Positions 7,816 to 16,977 of a stretch of DNA of 64,000 bases are shown here, one piece after another. The notes beneath the pieces are model-generated. The model had not been told where the DNA came from, did not search any database, and was given only the letters and a program-made list of their open reading frames with translations. The translations under genes were made by a program, and so were the position numbers. Within the stretch, counting starts at the first letter, position 1. Every line of letters begins with the position of its first letter. This DNA comes from Myxococcales bacterium (GTDB taxonomy: Bacteria; Myxococcota; Polyangia; Polyangiales; Polyangiaceae): assembly GCA_003151595.1 (NCBI GenBank), contig PLXW01000007.1, positions 72,245-136,244 of the forward strand, written 5' to 3'.

Positions 7816-8493
7816 ATGACCAACCCCGTCACCCTTCGCATCACGATCACCAAGAACGGCCCGTACCTCGTCTCGGGCGACGTCACGCTCGCGCCGCAAC
7901 ACATCGTGACGAACGCCGAAGGCGAGTCGCTCGAGTGGCGCGAAGGCGCGCCCATCGCGCACGAGGCGAAGTTCGCGCTCTGTCGATGCGGACAGTCGTC
8001 CAACAAACCGTTCTGCGACAGCACGCACAAGAAGATCGGCTTCGACGGCACCGAGACCGCGAGCCGCGCGCCGTTCGACGACGGCGCCAAAGTGATCGAA
8101 GGGCCGACGCTCGCGTTGAAAGACAACGAGTCGCTCTGCGCGTTCGCGCGCTTCTGCGATCCGCACGGCCAGGTCTGGAACCTCGTCGGCGAGAGCGACG
8201 TGCCGCAGAAGCGAAAGCTCTTCCTCCATGAAGCGGGTCACTGCCCGGCGGGTCGGCTCGTCGCCGTCGACCGCGCGACGGGCAAGGACATCGAGCCCAC
8301 GTTCGCGCCGTCCATCGGCCTCATCGAAGACACCGCGCGCGCCGTGAGCGGACCGCTGTGGGTGCGCGGTGGGATTCCGATCGTCGCCGCCGACGGCGAG
8401 ACCTACGAGGTCCGCAACCGCGTGACGCTGTGCCGCTGCGGGCGATCGAACAACAAGCCGTACTGCGACGGGGCGCACGCGGCGGGGACGTGA
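7816..8493 (+). CDS. Double CDGSH-type iron-sulfur protein
   Basis: 225 residues from the ATG at 7816. Two CDGSH 2Fe-2S motifs bracket the protein: CRCGQSSNKPFCDSTH (near residue 63) and CRCGRSNNKPYCDGAH at the C-terminus. Each has the three Cys and one His that bind the cluster. The N-terminal part (TLRITITKNGPYLVSGDV) and the middle (ESLCAFARFCDPHGQVW, CPAGRLVAVD) match the longer bacterial form that carries a divergent-CDGSH-associated domain between the motifs. Cytoplasmic electron-transfer or redox-sensing role by family. Followed 11 bases later by a small lipoprotein. Confidence 0.85.
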   Translation: MTNPVTLRITITKNGPYLVSGDVTLAPQHIVTNAEGESLEWREGAPIAHEAKFALCRCGQSSNKPFCDSTHKKIGFDGTETASRAPFDDGAKVIEGPTLALKDNESLCAFARFCDPHGQVWNLVGESDVPQKRKLFLHEAGHCPAGRLVAVDRATGKDIEPTFAPSIGLIEDTARAVSGPLWVRGGIPIVAADGETYEVRNRVTLCRCGRSNNKPYCDGAHAAGT

Positions 8494-8504
8494 GAACATC
8501 GATC

Positions 8505-8735
8505 ATGCGCACGCTCCTCTCGCTCGCCTTCGCGTTCTGCACCTGCGCCGCGCTCACGGCCTGCCCTGCTGCGAAATCGCCCGGCTCCGCCGACTGCCCC
8601 GACAACCCGAGCTGCCTCACCGCGCCCGAGTGCTCGCTGGACGCATCGCGCGGATGCCTCGCCTGCCGCTGCTCTTCGCCGTCGGGGCCGAACCCCGGCA
8701 TCGTGAACTCGGAGAGCATCCCTCCGCCGAGGTGA
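8505..8735 (+). CDS. Small Cys-rich lipoprotein
   Basis: 76 residues. MRTLLSLAFAFCTCAALTAC is a lipoprotein signal (LTAC lipobox, Cys20). The mature part has eight further Cys in about 55 residues (CPDNPSCLTAPEC, CLACRCSSP), implying disulfides or metal binding. It sits 11 bases downstream of the CDGSH gene and ends 7 bases before the convergent regulator gene. Function unknown. Confidence 0.65.
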   Translation: MRTLLSLAFAFCTCAALTACPAAKSPGSADCPDNPSCLTAPECSLDASRGCLACRCSSPSGPNPGIVNSESIPPPR

Positions 8736-8742
8736 CGCGCGG

Positions 8743-9222
8743 CTAGGCGCGTTTGGATGCCCGCGCCACGAGCCCCCTCGCGGTGCGCGCGTCGAGGCCG
8801 AGGGCGTCGATCGCGTCGAGCACGTCGGCGACGACGTCTCTCACCTTGCCGGGACTCAGGTCGAGCGCTTCGGCGCCGGCGAGGATGCGCGCGTCGAGGG
8901 CGGCGCGCGCGGCGGCGAGATCTTTCGGCGACGCAGGGGGCGGCTCGACGTACCCGCTCTCCTGCGTGGGGTCGGCGAGCATCGCACGGGCGAGGGCGCT
9001 CGCCGTGGGCTTCGAGATCTTCCCTTCGAGCATCTTCAGCAGGTGCTTCTGCATGGGGCGGGACGGAAGCCACTCGCCTTTCTCCCAGCGGTAGACGCTA
9101 TTTTTCGAGGCGCCCACGAGAACGCCGAAGGTCGCCTGCGTGACGCCCATCTGTTTGCGGATGCCAGAGATGATGCGCTTGAACGCCAACCCGTCGTCGG
9201 TGCCGTCGTCCCCGGTCGCCAT
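8743..9222 (-). CDS. Cro/C1-type helix-turn-helix transcriptional regulator
   Basis: 159 residues from the ATG at 9222 behind GAGGACGG. An N-terminal helix-turn-helix of the XRE/Cro-C1 type (residues about 15-70: KQMGVTQATFGVLVGASKNSVYRWEKGEWLP) is followed by a helical C-terminal half (LAAARAALDARILAGAEAL, VVADVLDAIDALGLDARTA). A longer form from 9324 is possible but adds only an unstructured leader. It is divergent from the Ser/Thr kinase gene over 279 bases and may control it or itself; no clear operator was seen there. Confidence 0.85.
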   Translation of the reverse strand: MATGDDGTDDGLAFKRIISGIRKQMGVTQATFGVLVGASKNSVYRWEKGEWLPSRPMQKHLLKMLEGKISKPTASALARAMLADPTQESGYVEPPPASPKDLAAARAALDARILAGAEALDLSPGKVRDVVADVLDAIDALGLDARTARGLVARASKRA

Positions 9223-9501
9223 GTGCCCGTCCTCATTCACGATGACCCGCGCAGCGCGAGGGCGACTCAGGTCACCATTCGTGATGCTATCGGCATCGAG
9301 CTCGGTGCGCACGTCACCACTCATGGGGACGCACGCTTCGACGTTGGTGAGAAGAGCCCCTCCGCCGGCGACGGCGTCATCGGCACTGAGGACGCCCGCA
9401 CGACCCGATAGGCGTGGCGGGGCACGTGAGGTTCGTCGGCCAGCATCGATGCGAGCCTGAATGCCGAGCGGGATACACTCGATACATAGCGAGGTGCGCC
9501 C

Positions 9502-10742
<1,241 letters not shown>

Positions 10743-10746
<4 letters not shown>

Positions 10747-10868
10747 AGACGGCGACGCAGCGGGAGCTCCCGTTTCACTGCGTGCACTGCTCGTATCGCG
10801 CGCGCGCCATCGTGGACGGCGCGGACGAGAGCGACGCCGACGCCGTAGCTCTCCGCGAGTCTCGCCGC
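10743..10868 (+). pseudogene. Truncated zinc-ribbon protein remnant downstream of the kinase
   Basis: A GTG at 10743 overlaps the kinase stop (GTGA). The first ~25 residues read like a genuine zinc-ribbon start: ELPFHCVHCSYRARAIVDG, with a CxxC pair. After about residue 40 the frame turns into Arg-rich antisense of the convergent thioesterase gene, and the second CxxC pair expected for a four-Cys ribbon is absent. The perfect palindrome CGGGAGCTCCCG at 10761-10772 lies within it. The best explanation is a 3' truncation that placed the convergent pair next to it; a short expressed peptide cannot be excluded. Confidence 0.45.
10761..10772. terminator. 12-bp palindrome after the kinase gene, possible weak terminator
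   Basis: CGGGAGCTCCCG is a perfect palindrome 15 bases after the kinase stop, followed by TTTC. It can form a four-pair hairpin with an AGCT loop. The short T tract makes it at best a weak intrinsic terminator. Confidence 0.25.
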
Positions 10869-10886
10869 CCCTCGCGTAGCCTGCGG

Positions 10887-11321
10887 TCACCCCCGCGGAG
10901 GCACGCTGTACGTCCCGACGACGTGCGCGACCGGATCGGTCGTCCCTTCGGTGAACACCTCCGCCGCGGCGACGACGAGCCGCTTCCCCGCCTTCAACAC
11001 CTTCGCGGTGCACACGAGCGCCGCCGGCGCCGGCTTGCAAAGGAAATGAATCGTCACGTCGGTCGTCACCGCGAGCGGCTCCAGCCCCACGAGCGACATC
11101 GTCACGCCGTACAGCGCGAGGTCGGCGAGCATGAAGACCGTCGGCCCGCTGATCGTGCCTCCCGGTCGCAAGCGCTTGTCGTCGTGGCCGAGGCGCACGG
11201 TGATTTCACCGCGCACGAGGTGATCGATCCGCAGATCGAGCCCCTGCACTTCGGGCATGCTCGCGAAGAGCACAGCGAGGAACGCCTCCGCAGTGACGGC
11301 GCTGGCGCTCTGCGCGCTCAC
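10887..11321 (-). CDS. PaaI-type hot-dog-fold thioesterase
   Basis: 144 residues from a GTG whose last two bases belong to the stop of the upstream lipoprotein (GTGA overlap). Hot-dog thioesterase features: LRIDHLVRGEITVRL, the central helix GGTISGPTVFMLADLALYG with the GG and Asp/Glu-type positions of PaaI-like enzymes, and the strands AVTTDVTIHFLCKPAPA and KAGKRLVVAAAEVF. The family hydrolyses acyl-CoA thioesters in the cytosol. Pairing with a lipoprotein gene is unusual and gives no substrate clue. Confidence 0.8.
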   Translation of the reverse strand: MSAQSASAVTAEAFLAVLFASMPEVQGLDLRIDHLVRGEITVRLGHDDKRLRPGGTISGPTVFMLADLALYGVTMSLVGLEPLAVTTDVTIHFLCKPAPAALVCTAKVLKAGKRLVVAAAEVFTEGTTDPVAHVVGTYSVPPRG

Positions 11322-12034
11322 CCCTTCGTCGGCGCCGCGAACGCGGCCGGCGCGGGCGACGGCGTCGTGTACTCGATCTTGTCGTACGTCATCACGCCGC
11401 TCGCCGGGTCGCTGACCATGCCGCTCGACGCCTTGGTGAACGTGTAGCCGTACTTCCCGGTGATCTTCACCTGCGCGTCCGTGTTCGGAAGCGGGAACGG
11501 AACGTCGACGCTCCAGACGTCGTCCTTCACGAGCTCCTTCGGCGGCTCCTTCAGGTTCTTGTACTTGGCCATGGCGTCGAAGATCGTCGCCCAGTTCTTC
11601 GCCCAGCCGAGCACGCGGATCTTCTGCCCCTTCGTGTCCCCCTTCGCGTCGGCGATCCAGAACGACGGAATCTCGTTCGTGGCGCCGGGCGGCGGGCAGT
11701 TGTCGGGGTCCTTCTTGCCGGTGGGGTGCTGCAGGCACTTCGGCGCCGAGGCGTAGTTCGCATCGACGATGTACCCGGCGATCGTGATCGGCTTCGCGGT
11801 GATCTCGCTGGAGTGGATGCGACTCTTCAGGTCGTGAATCGCGCCGTAGACGGTGTACGCGTCGCCCACCTTCTTCGGCGCGGAGCTCAGCGTCGGCACC
11901 GGCGGCATGTTCGCCTTCCGCCCCGTGAACGCGGGGACCGGCTTGTACGGCTCCTCGTTCGTGTTGCAGCCGCTCGAAGCGGCAGCGAGGACGACGGCAA
12001 CGAGGACCGAGCCGGACGCGAAGCGCGTGTGCAT
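11318..12034 (-). CDS. Lipoprotein of unknown function
   Basis: 238 residues with a signal peptide ending in AASSGC. The mature protein contains TVYGAIHDLKSR, ITIAGYIVDANYASAPKC, NEIPSFWIADAKGD, KIRVLGWAKNWATIFDAM and KITGKYGYTFTKASSG. This layout resembles an OB-fold or nucleic-acid-like barrel found in many myxobacterial lipoproteins, but that is an impression rather than a family assignment. Translationally coupled to the thioesterase downstream. Divergent from the MFS transporter. Confidence 0.75.
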   Translation of the reverse strand: MHTRFASGSVLVAVVLAAASSGCNTNEEPYKPVPAFTGRKANMPPVPTLSSAPKKVGDAYTVYGAIHDLKSRIHSSEITAKPITIAGYIVDANYASAPKCLQHPTGKKDPDNCPPPGATNEIPSFWIADAKGDTKGQKIRVLGWAKNWATIFDAMAKYKNLKEPPKELVKDDVWSVDVPFPLPNTDAQVKITGKYGYTFTKASSGMVSDPASGVMTYDKIEYTTPSPAPAAFAAPTKG

Positions 12035-12122
12035 GGCTTACGTGGGTAGCACGGGAAAACGCGGCCCGACAAGGAGTGGTAAGGCGTGGTGACGCTGTCT
12101 TTCCGTGCAAGGATGCCGCCGC

Positions 12123-13394
12123 GTGCGCCGTTCCCCTCTTTTTCCAATCTTCCTGATCGTCCTGGTCGACGTTTTCGGGCTCACGCTCGTCATTCCGCTG
12201 CTCGCGTTCTACGCCGAGCGGTTCGGGGCGACGCCGATGATGGCCACGGCGCTGGTGTCGACCTACGCCGGCTGCCAGCTCGTCGCGGCGCCGTACCTGG
12301 GCGACGCCTCCGATCGGCACGGGCGGAAGCCCATCCTCCTCATCAGTCAGCTCGGCACGTTCATCGGTTTTCTCGTGCTGGCGCGCGCCGAGACGCTGTG
12401 GGTCGTGTTCCTGGCGCGCGCGATCGATGGCGCGACGGCGGGCAACCTCACGATCGCCCAGGCGTACATCTCTGACAACACGACCAAGGAGAAGCGCACG
12501 ACCGCGTTCGCGCTCATCGGGATCGCCTTCGGAGTCGGCTTCTTCCTCGGGCCCGCGGTCAGCGGTTGGCTCTCGACGTACTCGCTGTCGGCGCCGATCT
12601 ACCTGGCCGCGGCGCTGTCGCTGACGAGCATCGCCTGCACGACGTTCCTGCTGCCGAAGGAAGAAGGAAAGCGCGCCGCCGTGGTCACGCCGGCCGCGAC
12701 TCCGGACGCAGGTCCGTACCGCAGCAACGACGACCCCGGCCCCGGCGGTCGCCGCATCTCGCCGTTCGCCCTGAGCACGTACCGCACGTACTTCTCGCGC
12801 CCGATCCTCGGCGGCCTGTTCCTTCAGTTCCTCTTCTTCCAGGTGGCCTTCGCCACCTTCACTTCGGGGTTCGCGCTCTTCTCGGAGCGGCGCTTCACGT
12901 GGCACGGGCACCCGTTCACGGCGCGCGAGGTGGGGATGGTGTTCGCCTACGTGGGGTTCCTGGGCATCATCATTCAGGGGGGGCTCATCCGAAAGTTGGT
13001 CCCGAAGTTCGGCGAGCCGATGCTGGTGGCCGTAGGGTTCGCGTCGATGGCGATCGGCTACCTGGCGCTGGGGAACGTGGGCGCGATCTCTGGGCTGCTG
13101 CTGGTGTCGACGATCTCGTCGTTCGGCAACGCGATCTTGCGGCCGGCGCTGAGCGGTCTCGTCACGCACGCCGCGGGACCCGGGGAGCAAGGGCTCGTCC
13201 TCGGGATCACGCAGTCGCTCGGATCGATGGCGCAGATCACGGCGCCGCTGCTCGGTGGATTTCTGATCGGAAGTGGTTGGCTGTCGTGGTGGGCTCGCGT
13301 GGCGGCGATGGCCGCGGCGGCGGGCCTGGTGGCAGGACTGTGGGGATCGCAGCGCATGCCCAAGCACGCGGGTTCGCCCGCAACGGAGGTTTGA
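12123..13394 (+). CDS. MFS transporter, TetA-like drug/metabolite exporter
   Basis: 423 residues, about 12 membrane helices. The loop between helices 2 and 3 carries the MFS motif GDASDRHGRKPILL, and the first helices (DVFGLTLVIPLLAFYAERFG, GFFLGPAVSGWL with the antiporter-type GP motif) match the 12-helix DHA1/TetA family of proton antiporters. The GTG at 12123, 9 bases after AAGGA, is preferred over the GTG at 12105. The stop overlaps the ATG of the next gene by one base (TGATG). Substrate unknown; antibiotic export is only family-level inference. Confidence 0.85.
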   Translation: MRRSPLFPIFLIVLVDVFGLTLVIPLLAFYAERFGATPMMATALVSTYAGCQLVAAPYLGDASDRHGRKPILLISQLGTFIGFLVLARAETLWVVFLARAIDGATAGNLTIAQAYISDNTTKEKRTTAFALIGIAFGVGFFLGPAVSGWLSTYSLSAPIYLAAALSLTSIACTTFLLPKEEGKRAAVVTPAATPDAGPYRSNDDPGPGGRRISPFALSTYRTYFSRPILGGLFLQFLFFQVAFATFTSGFALFSERRFTWHGHPFTAREVGMVFAYVGFLGIIIQGGLIRKLVPKFGEPMLVAVGFASMAIGYLALGNVGAISGLLLVSTISSFGNAILRPALSGLVTHAAGPGEQGLVLGITQSLGSMAQITAPLLGGFLIGSGWLSWWARVAAMAAAAGLVAGLWGSQRMPKHAGSPATEV

Positions 13395-13825
13395 TGGACC
13401 CGCTCTACATCGATTCGACTCTGACTCTCCCTGCGCTGTCCATGTCGTGGACCGCGGTTCGCGCGTCGGGCCCCGGCGGGCAGAACGTGAACAAGGTCTC
13501 CACCAAAGTGGAGCTGCGGTTCGACCCCGAAGCGTCGACCATGAACCCCGTCGCCATCGGGCGGCTGCGTACGCTGGCGGGCGCGGCGCACCTCGATTCG
13601 GACGGGAAGATCCTCCTGACGAGCCAGAAGACGCGCGAGCAGCCGCGCAACCTCGAAGACGCGCGCGAGAAGCTGCGCGAGATGGTGACCGCGGCGCTGG
13701 TGCGTCCGAAGAAGCGCCGGCCCACCAAGCCCTCGAAGCGCGCGCAGGTGCGGCGGCTCGACTCGAAGAGCAAGGAGTCGAAGAAGAAGAAGGAGCGGCG
13801 CGGGCCCGCACGCGACAAGGACTGA
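13394..13825 (+). CDS. arfB: Peptidyl-tRNA hydrolase ArfB, ribosome rescue factor
   Basis: 143 residues. The catalytic GGQ motif lies in RASGPGGQNVNKVSTKVEL (about 24-42), the hallmark of the ArfB/YaeJ release-factor homologue that frees stalled ribosomes lacking a stop codon. The C-terminus is a long Lys/Arg tail (PTKPSKRAQVRR to KKKKERRG) that inserts into the empty mRNA channel. The length is typical of ArfB and too short for a class-I release factor. TGATG overlap with the MFS gene and a 2-base gap to the next gene indicate an operon. Confidence 0.92.
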   Translation: MDPLYIDSTLTLPALSMSWTAVRASGPGGQNVNKVSTKVELRFDPEASTMNPVAIGRLRTLAGAAHLDSDGKILLTSQKTREQPRNLEDAREKLREMVTAALVRPKKRRPTKPSKRAQVRRLDSKSKESKKKKERRGPARDKD

Positions 13826-13827
13826 CG

Positions 13828-15465
13828 GTGCGTCTCGATGGGATGGCGCGCGCGGCGCGTGATCCGCGCGCGTGGTTGATCGCGGCGGCGGTGCTCTTCG
13901 CGTCGGTGGGGTTCGCGTGGGGCCTCCCCGGGAGCGACACGTGGGCCGAGGACGCGATCTCTCCGCGCTCGTGCGCGCTGCTGGCGATCGCGCAGACGTA
14001 TCTGCCGGGTCACTTCCATCAGTACCCGCCGCTGCACATGGCGCTGCTGACGCTGACGTCGCTGCCGTGGATTCTCCCGACGGTGCTGCGCGTGGGGACG
14101 AGCGACCCGGCGGCGCTCGAAGCGGCGCTGATCGATCCGCGCGTGATGACGCCGGTCGAAGTGTGCGCGCGCCTCGTCGCGCTGGCGATGTTCGCGGGGG
14201 TCGTGTGGAACGTGACCGCGCTCTTCACGCGCCTGGCCGGAAAGCGCGGCGGCCTGGCGGCGGGCGCGATCGTCGTGACGAACGCGACGCTCGTCTACTA
14301 CGCGCACACCGGCAACCTCGAGGTGCCGTACCTGTTCTGGTCGTCGTGGGCGCTGCTGGAGCTCGATCGCGTGCTCGCGGGCGAGCCGCGCGCGCTTCAG
14401 GCGATGGCGGCGGTGACGTGCGCGGTGCTCACGAAAGATCAAGCGGCGGGCCTCTTCGTGCTCACGCTGCCGGCGTGTCTGATCGCGCGTCCGGGTCTGT
14501 TGCGTGAGCGGCGCACGTGGATCGCGATCGCCGGGTCCGCGATCGTCTACGCGCTCGTCTCCGGTGCGATCGTGAACCCGAGCGGCTTCGCCCATCGCGT
14601 CGCGACGCTCTTCGGACCCGCCAGCGAAGACTGGTCGCCGTACCCGAAGACGTTCGCCGGTCGGATGGAGATCGCGCGCGACGCGCTCCTCTCCGTCCCG
14701 CGCTACGCCTCGTGGCTGCTCGCGCTCGCGGCGTGCGCCGGCGTCTTCCTCGCCGCGACCACGCGACGCGGGATCGATCGCGTCCGCGCGCTCCTTCCGC
14801 TCCTCGCCGCGATCTCGTTCACGCTCGTCTTCACGTTGAGCGCGCGTCGTACCGAGGATCGCTTTCTTCTCCCGCAGAGCGTCCTTCTCTTCCCGTACGC
14901 GGCGTTCGTTTTCGAGCGCTGGTTCGAGCGGCGCGCCCTCGTCACCGCCGCCACCATCCTCGCCCTCACCCCTCCCCTCCTCGCCGTCCTCTCCCTCGAC
15001 GCCACCCTCCTCACCGACGCCCGCTACGCCGCCGAGCGCTTCCTCTCCACCCTCCCCGCCGGCACCCGCCTCGAGGCGTACGGCGGCTCGCACTTCCTCC
15101 CGCGCATCCCCGCGTCGCTCGTCGCCATGCGCGTCGGCGTCGACGATCCCACGTCGCGCAGCCACGTCTTCGGCGTGACCGATGTGAAGGCCGATCCCAA
15201 CGCGATCGAATCCCGCGCGCCCGACTACGTCGTCCTCGGCGCCGAGCACAGCCACACGTGGAAGTCGATCGACGCCCCTCGCGCGCGCTACGGCACGACC
15301 GAGTTCTCCGACGACGACTCGTTCCGCTTCTTCGTCGCGCTCACCTCCGACCAGCTCGACTACACGCGCGTCTTCCAGAGCGCGTGCGCGCTCCCGTGGC
15401 CGCTCGAGTGCCGATCGATTCACGCCTCGACGGCGCGCGAGCTGTGGATCTACAAACGCCGATGA
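13828..15465 (+). CDS. Polytopic membrane protein, glycosyltransferase-39/83-like
   Basis: 545 residues from a GTG with AAGGA six bases upstream; an ATG at 13843 is an alternative. About 10-12 membrane segments and the typical first-loop acidic pattern (WGLPGSDTWAEDAISP, then HFHQYPPLHMALL) of GT-C glycosyltransferases such as the PMT/ArnT-like family, plus NATLVYYAHTGNLEVPYLF. The C-terminal 120 residues are soluble (VTDVKADPNAIESRAPDYVVLG). Likely transfers a lipid-linked sugar at the periplasmic face, but acceptor and donor are unknown. Its stop overlaps the next ATG (ATGA). Confidence 0.75.
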   Translation: MRLDGMARAARDPRAWLIAAAVLFASVGFAWGLPGSDTWAEDAISPRSCALLAIAQTYLPGHFHQYPPLHMALLTLTSLPWILPTVLRVGTSDPAALEAALIDPRVMTPVEVCARLVALAMFAGVVWNVTALFTRLAGKRGGLAAGAIVVTNATLVYYAHTGNLEVPYLFWSSWALLELDRVLAGEPRALQAMAAVTCAVLTKDQAAGLFVLTLPACLIARPGLLRERRTWIAIAGSAIVYALVSGAIVNPSGFAHRVATLFGPASEDWSPYPKTFAGRMEIARDALLSVPRYASWLLALAACAGVFLAATTRRGIDRVRALLPLLAAISFTLVFTLSARRTEDRFLLPQSVLLFPYAAFVFERWFERRALVTAATILALTPPLLAVLSLDATLLTDARYAAERFLSTLPAGTRLEAYGGSHFLPRIPASLVAMRVGVDDPTSRSHVFGVTDVKADPNAIESRAPDYVVLGAEHSHTWKSIDAPRARYGTTEFSDDDSFRFFVALTSDQLDYTRVFQSACALPWPLECRSIHASTARELWIYKRR

Positions 15466-16922
15466 TGATCCCGGCGATGCAACCGTGGCTCGGCTTCATC
15501 GGCGTCGCGGTCGAGGTGACGGCGTTCGCGCTGATCCCGCTCGTGCTCCTTCGCCGCAAAGAGCCGTCGAGCACGGTCGCGTGGATCCTCGCGCTCGTGT
15601 TCCTCCCGGCGGTAGGCGCGCTCCTGTTCCTCGCGTTCGGTCGCGAGCGCGTTCGTCTCCCGGCCCGCCGCAAGCGCGAGCTCGACGCGCTCGTCCGCGC
15701 CGAGCTCGCGGCGCACGCCCCTTCGGCCGTCGCCAGCCCCGACGATCCGATCGACGCCACCGGCCTCACGGAGCTCGAGCTCGCGCTCTTCCGCGTCGGC
15801 GCGCGCCTCACGCAGACGCGCCCGAGCAGCGGCAACCTCGTCACGCCGCTCTTCGGCGGCAACGAGGCCTACGACGCGATGGGCGTGGCGATCGACGCCG
15901 CGCGCCACCACGTGCACGCCGAGTACTACTTGATCCGCAACGACGCGACCGGCGCGTGGTTCAAAGAGCGCCTCATCGCCGCGGCCAAACGCGGCGTCGA
16001 AGTCCGCCTGCTCTGCGACGCCTTCGGATGCCTCGCGCTCCACGCCAGCTTCCTTCGCGATCTGCACCGCGCGGGCGCGCGCGTCGCCACCTTCCTCCCG
16101 ATGCGCTCGATGCTCCTGCAGCCGGTGAACCTCCGCAACCACAGGAAGATCGTGGTCGTCGACGGCGAGATCGGCTTCACCGGCGGCCTCAACATCGGCG
16201 ACGAGTACCGCGGTCAGATGGCCGGCGTCGGCGCGTGGCGCGACATCCAAGTGCGCATCGAAGGGCCGGCGACGCGCGAGCTGCAGCGCATCTTCTTCCA
16301 GGACTGGACCTTCGCCGCGCGCGAGAAGCTCGCCGCCAGCTCGTACTTTCCGGAGTGCCCGCCCGCGCGCGGCGACGCCACGATCGCGATCGTCCCCAGC
16401 GGCCCCGACACGCGCGCCGAGGCGATCGAGCGCGTCTTCTTCGGCGCCATCGCCGGCGCGCGCGAGCGGGTGTGGATGACGACGCCGTACTTCGTCCCCG
16501 ATCAGGCGATCACCGTGGCCATGGAGCTCGCGGCGATGCGCGGCGTCGACGTGAAGCTGATCCTCCCGCACCACTCGAACCACGCCGTCACGTTCCACGC
16601 GGGGCGAAGCTTCTACGATCCGCTCCTCGAGGCAGGCGTGAAGCTCTACGAATATCTGCCGGGGATGGTTCACGCGAAGACGATGGTGGTCGACGGCGCG
16701 GTGTCGCTCGTCGGCAGCGCGAACATGGATCTCCGGAGCTTCCGTATGAACTTCGAGGTGCACGCGCTGGCGCACGACGCCGCGCTCGCGCGCCGACTCG
16801 AAGAGAGCTTCACGGCCGATCTCGCCGACGCCCAGCTCGTCTCGCTCGCCGACTGGCGTAGCCGTCCGACACGCGCTCGCATCTACGAAGGGGCAGCACG
16901 CCTCGTCTCGCCGCTGCTCTGA
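15462..16922 (+). CDS. cls: Cardiolipin synthase (phospholipase D family)
   Basis: 486 residues, the usual length for Cls. Two N-terminal membrane helices are followed by two HKD catalytic motifs: HRKIVVVDGEIGFTGGLNIGDEY (first) and HAKTMVVDGAVSLVGSANMD (second). It condenses phosphatidylglycerol molecules, or PG and PE, into cardiolipin in the inner membrane. ATGA overlap with the preceding membrane protein shows translational coupling; a second in-frame ATG follows immediately. End of the four-gene run that starts with the MFS transporter. Confidence 0.9.
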   Translation: MMIPAMQPWLGFIGVAVEVTAFALIPLVLLRRKEPSSTVAWILALVFLPAVGALLFLAFGRERVRLPARRKRELDALVRAELAAHAPSAVASPDDPIDATGLTELELALFRVGARLTQTRPSSGNLVTPLFGGNEAYDAMGVAIDAARHHVHAEYYLIRNDATGAWFKERLIAAAKRGVEVRLLCDAFGCLALHASFLRDLHRAGARVATFLPMRSMLLQPVNLRNHRKIVVVDGEIGFTGGLNIGDEYRGQMAGVGAWRDIQVRIEGPATRELQRIFFQDWTFAAREKLAASSYFPECPPARGDATIAIVPSGPDTRAEAIERVFFGAIAGARERVWMTTPYFVPDQAITVAMELAAMRGVDVKLILPHHSNHAVTFHAGRSFYDPLLEAGVKLYEYLPGMVHAKTMVVDGAVSLVGSANMDLRSFRMNFEVHALAHDAALARRLEESFTADLADAQLVSLADWRSRPTRARIYEGAARLVSPLL

Positions 16923-16977
16923 CGCGACGACCGCGGGAGGCCGTCACGATGATGAGCCCATCCTCACGTTTCGTGTC

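Noticed and set aside
10887..13940. Long minus-strand frame across the MFS and ArfB genes
   Set aside because: The upstream three quarters is Arg-rich antisense of MFS/ArfB; only the last 144 residues, in the thioesterase part, are real.
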